The translations under genes were made by a program, and so were the position numbers. From assembly GCA_019633425.1 (NCBI GenBank), contig WSUB01000271.1:1-37397 (forward strand): a stretch of 37,397 bases of DNA, in the 5' to 3' direction. Position 1 is the stretch's first letter. Each line of letters opens with the position of its first letter. The stretch comes from Tulasnella sp. 424. Taxonomy: Eukaryota; Basidiomycota; Agaricomycetes; Cantharellales; Tulasnellaceae. Below are positions 36,801 to 37,397 of this stretch, piece after piece. The notes beneath the pieces were generated by a model. That model saw nothing but the letters and a program-made list of their open reading frames with translations, made no database searches and was not told the origin of the DNA.

Positions 36801-36967
36801 TTAGTAGTGACAGTGAAGATGGTGAGGATGAGGATAGACAGGAAGGGGCTGAGGCCGAGGCCTTCTTCGCCGCCGATATCCCTAACGGCGACGATGCTTG
36901 GGAGGACGATGACAACGCAGGGTTTGAAGACGAAGACCCTATTTTTGATTATGATTATAGTAACTAA

Positions 36968-37242
36968 TTATACACTTGTTGGAATATTATGTCTCTGTTG
37001 TTGCTGCTTATACACTTCCACAATATGGAACGAATCGGCCAAGCAATTGGAAGACCAAACCAAGATCTTTGGCTCACTCGGATGAGCAAACAAGGTGACT
37101 ATCAGACTGTCTGAGGTCTATAAGCTGAGTGTAAGCCCGCTAAATGATACAAGGTACTGCAAGGCATTGCAAGGGTCTACCAGACTCACCAAAAGCGACG
37201 ATATTCGTAACCACATACCAGCGGAAAGCGCGTGCCATGATG
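36968..37242. other. Right subterminal region and terminus of the outer element
   Basis: About 275 bp between the transposase stop and the TGATG end. It holds AGGTCTATAAGCTGAG and GGGTCTACCAGA. Read in reverse these resemble CAGCTTATATGG and TCTGGTAGACC in the left subterminal region, as expected for inverted binding sites. No gene is seen. Confidence 0.55.
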
Positions 37243-37322
37243 TTGGGTGGGGCATTCTAGCGTCCCTTTTTGGAACTGGCTCTTCCGAACATCATTCATT
37301 CCAGTCTAGCTCATCCTATATA
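37243..37322. other. Spacer 3 of the NLR array, resumed after the outer transposon
   Basis: GGGTGGGGCATTCTAGCG and CATTCATTCCAGTCTAGC match spacer 2 at 15020-15095 and spacer 1 at 4950-5030. This shows that the 13-kb block before it is an insertion into the array. Homology ends at the TATATA at 37317-37322. Confidence 0.85.
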
Positions 37323-37397
37323 CAGTCGGACCCCCCATTATGAATACACCCATTGATGAATAACCCCCCAATATGCATAAAAGTTTGGTCCACCGAC
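37323..37397 (+). mobile_element. Probable left end of a Tc1/mariner- or pogo-like element, cut by the window edge
   Basis: Spacer homology stops exactly after TA, and the new sequence begins CAGTCGGACCCCCC. A TA target and a CAGT start are usual for Tc1/mariner and pogo elements. Inside it, ATGAATACACCC, ATGAATAACCCCCC and ATGCATAAAAG look like a degenerate short repeat. Only 75 bp are visible, so no transposase can be seen. Confidence 0.45.

Larger units (their letters stand above)
26571..36967 (+). pseudogene. Plavaka-family transposase of the outer element, split by a nested transposon
   Basis: Exons: 26571-26813, 26871-27935 continuing after the insert at 33832-34050, 34118-34350, 34409-34658, 34714-34883, 34950-35058, 35120-35539, 35603-35896, 35956-36536, 36604-36967. 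Plavaka landmarks in order are an N-terminal finger CACGKSFKEACLRRHLNQC, FNVPGLFRRPLVEVIKSA, LPPKPGCNLPRAIAALMF, FWSDATH, WPIYLFFGN, GIVIECADGI, PRIFTYSTDYPERVL, VVDLMHKFELGVWKA, FGTTDSYSTQ, GELEHRVVK, RFVDRDM-like, and an acidic tail. Likely catalytic acids are the D of FWSDATH, the D of VDLMH and the E of GELEH (inference). Besides the 5.9-kb insertion there is a TGA at 26691-26693. The donor at 36537 reads ATATGT instead of GTATGT. The conserved DLLHEFELG-type motif has K for E (34789-34791). The copy is inactive. Confidence 0.9.
24277..37242 (+). mobile_element. Outer Plavaka-type DNA transposon (with an inner element nested in it)
   Basis: The element interrupts spacer 3. The left flank matches the other spacers up to about 24276 and the right flank resumes at 37243 with the same spacer sequence (GGGTGGGGCATTCTAGCG). 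The ends begin CATCA (24277-24281) and finish TGATG (37238-37242). The 2-bp target duplication is TC at 24275-24276 and TT at 37243-37244. The homologous spacer position reads TTCGGG, so a TC duplication with one CpG change fits. Without the nested insert it would be about 7.07 kb. It carries a minus-strand DUF6698-like gene and a plus-strand Plavaka transposase in divergent arrangement. Plavaka is a basidiomycete transposase superfamily with an RNase H-like DDE core. The termini beyond CATCA are imperfect, so the exact ends rest mainly on the comparison with the other spacers. Confidence 0.85.

Noticed and set aside
24277..37242. TET/JBP-type dioxygenase or other known transposon cargo
   Set aside because: Looked for because such genes occur in basidiomycete transposons; no matching motifs were seen. 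The only cargo is the DUF6698- and DUF6532-like genes.
1..37397. tRNA, rRNA or CRISPR features
   Set aside because: No cloverleaf with A/B boxes, no rRNA-like sequence and no regularly spaced repeats were recognised; the gene structures are eukaryotic.

Overview
The window looks like genomic DNA from a basidiomycete fungus, most likely an Agaricomycete. The genes have many short GT-AG introns (about 45-75 nt). The gene families are fungal: NACHT-WD40 NLR-type receptors, two Plavaka-superfamily DNA transposons, and proteins resembling the basidiomycete families DUF6698 and DUF6532. I cannot name the species.

Positions 1-24276 are a head-to-tail array of about 10-kb units, each one NLR gene on the minus strand plus a 3-5 kb spacer. 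The array holds the 5' part of a first copy, cut by the window edge and carrying an in-frame stop (1-795), spacer 1 (796-5850), intact NLR copy A (5851-11163, nine exons, about 1620 aa), spacer 2 (11164-15898), intact NLR copy B (15899-21199, nine exons, about 1617 aa) and spacer 3 (21200-24276). Both intact copies encode an N-terminal helical region, a NACHT NTPase with clean Walker A and B motifs, a linker, and about 12 WD40 repeats. By eye the NACHT exons are about 80% identical in protein. The spacers are clearly homologous but differ by large indels.

Positions 24277-37242 are a nested transposon block inside spacer 3. The outer element (24277-37242) has short CATCA termini and a 2-bp target duplication (TC, the right copy now TT). 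The spacer sequence resumes after it. It carries a minus-strand DUF6698-like gene and a divergent plus-strand Plavaka transposase. That transposase is split in one exon by a second Plavaka element (27936-33829) with perfect 12-bp termini and a GG duplication. Removing the insert and one GG restores the reading frame exactly. The inner element has the same plan: a minus-strand DUF6532-like gene that is fully open, and a divergent, decayed Plavaka transposase.

The decay has a pattern. Three of four nonsense codons are TGA, and two splice donors read AT instead of GT. One conserved Glu reads Lys, and the outer target duplication differs by one base. All except the one TAG codon fit single CpG to TpG/CpA changes, as expected for methylated cytosine deamination.

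Positions 37323-37397 look like the terminus of a third element, with a Tc1/mariner/pogo-like CAGT end at a TA site. No tRNA, rRNA or CRISPR array was recognised.
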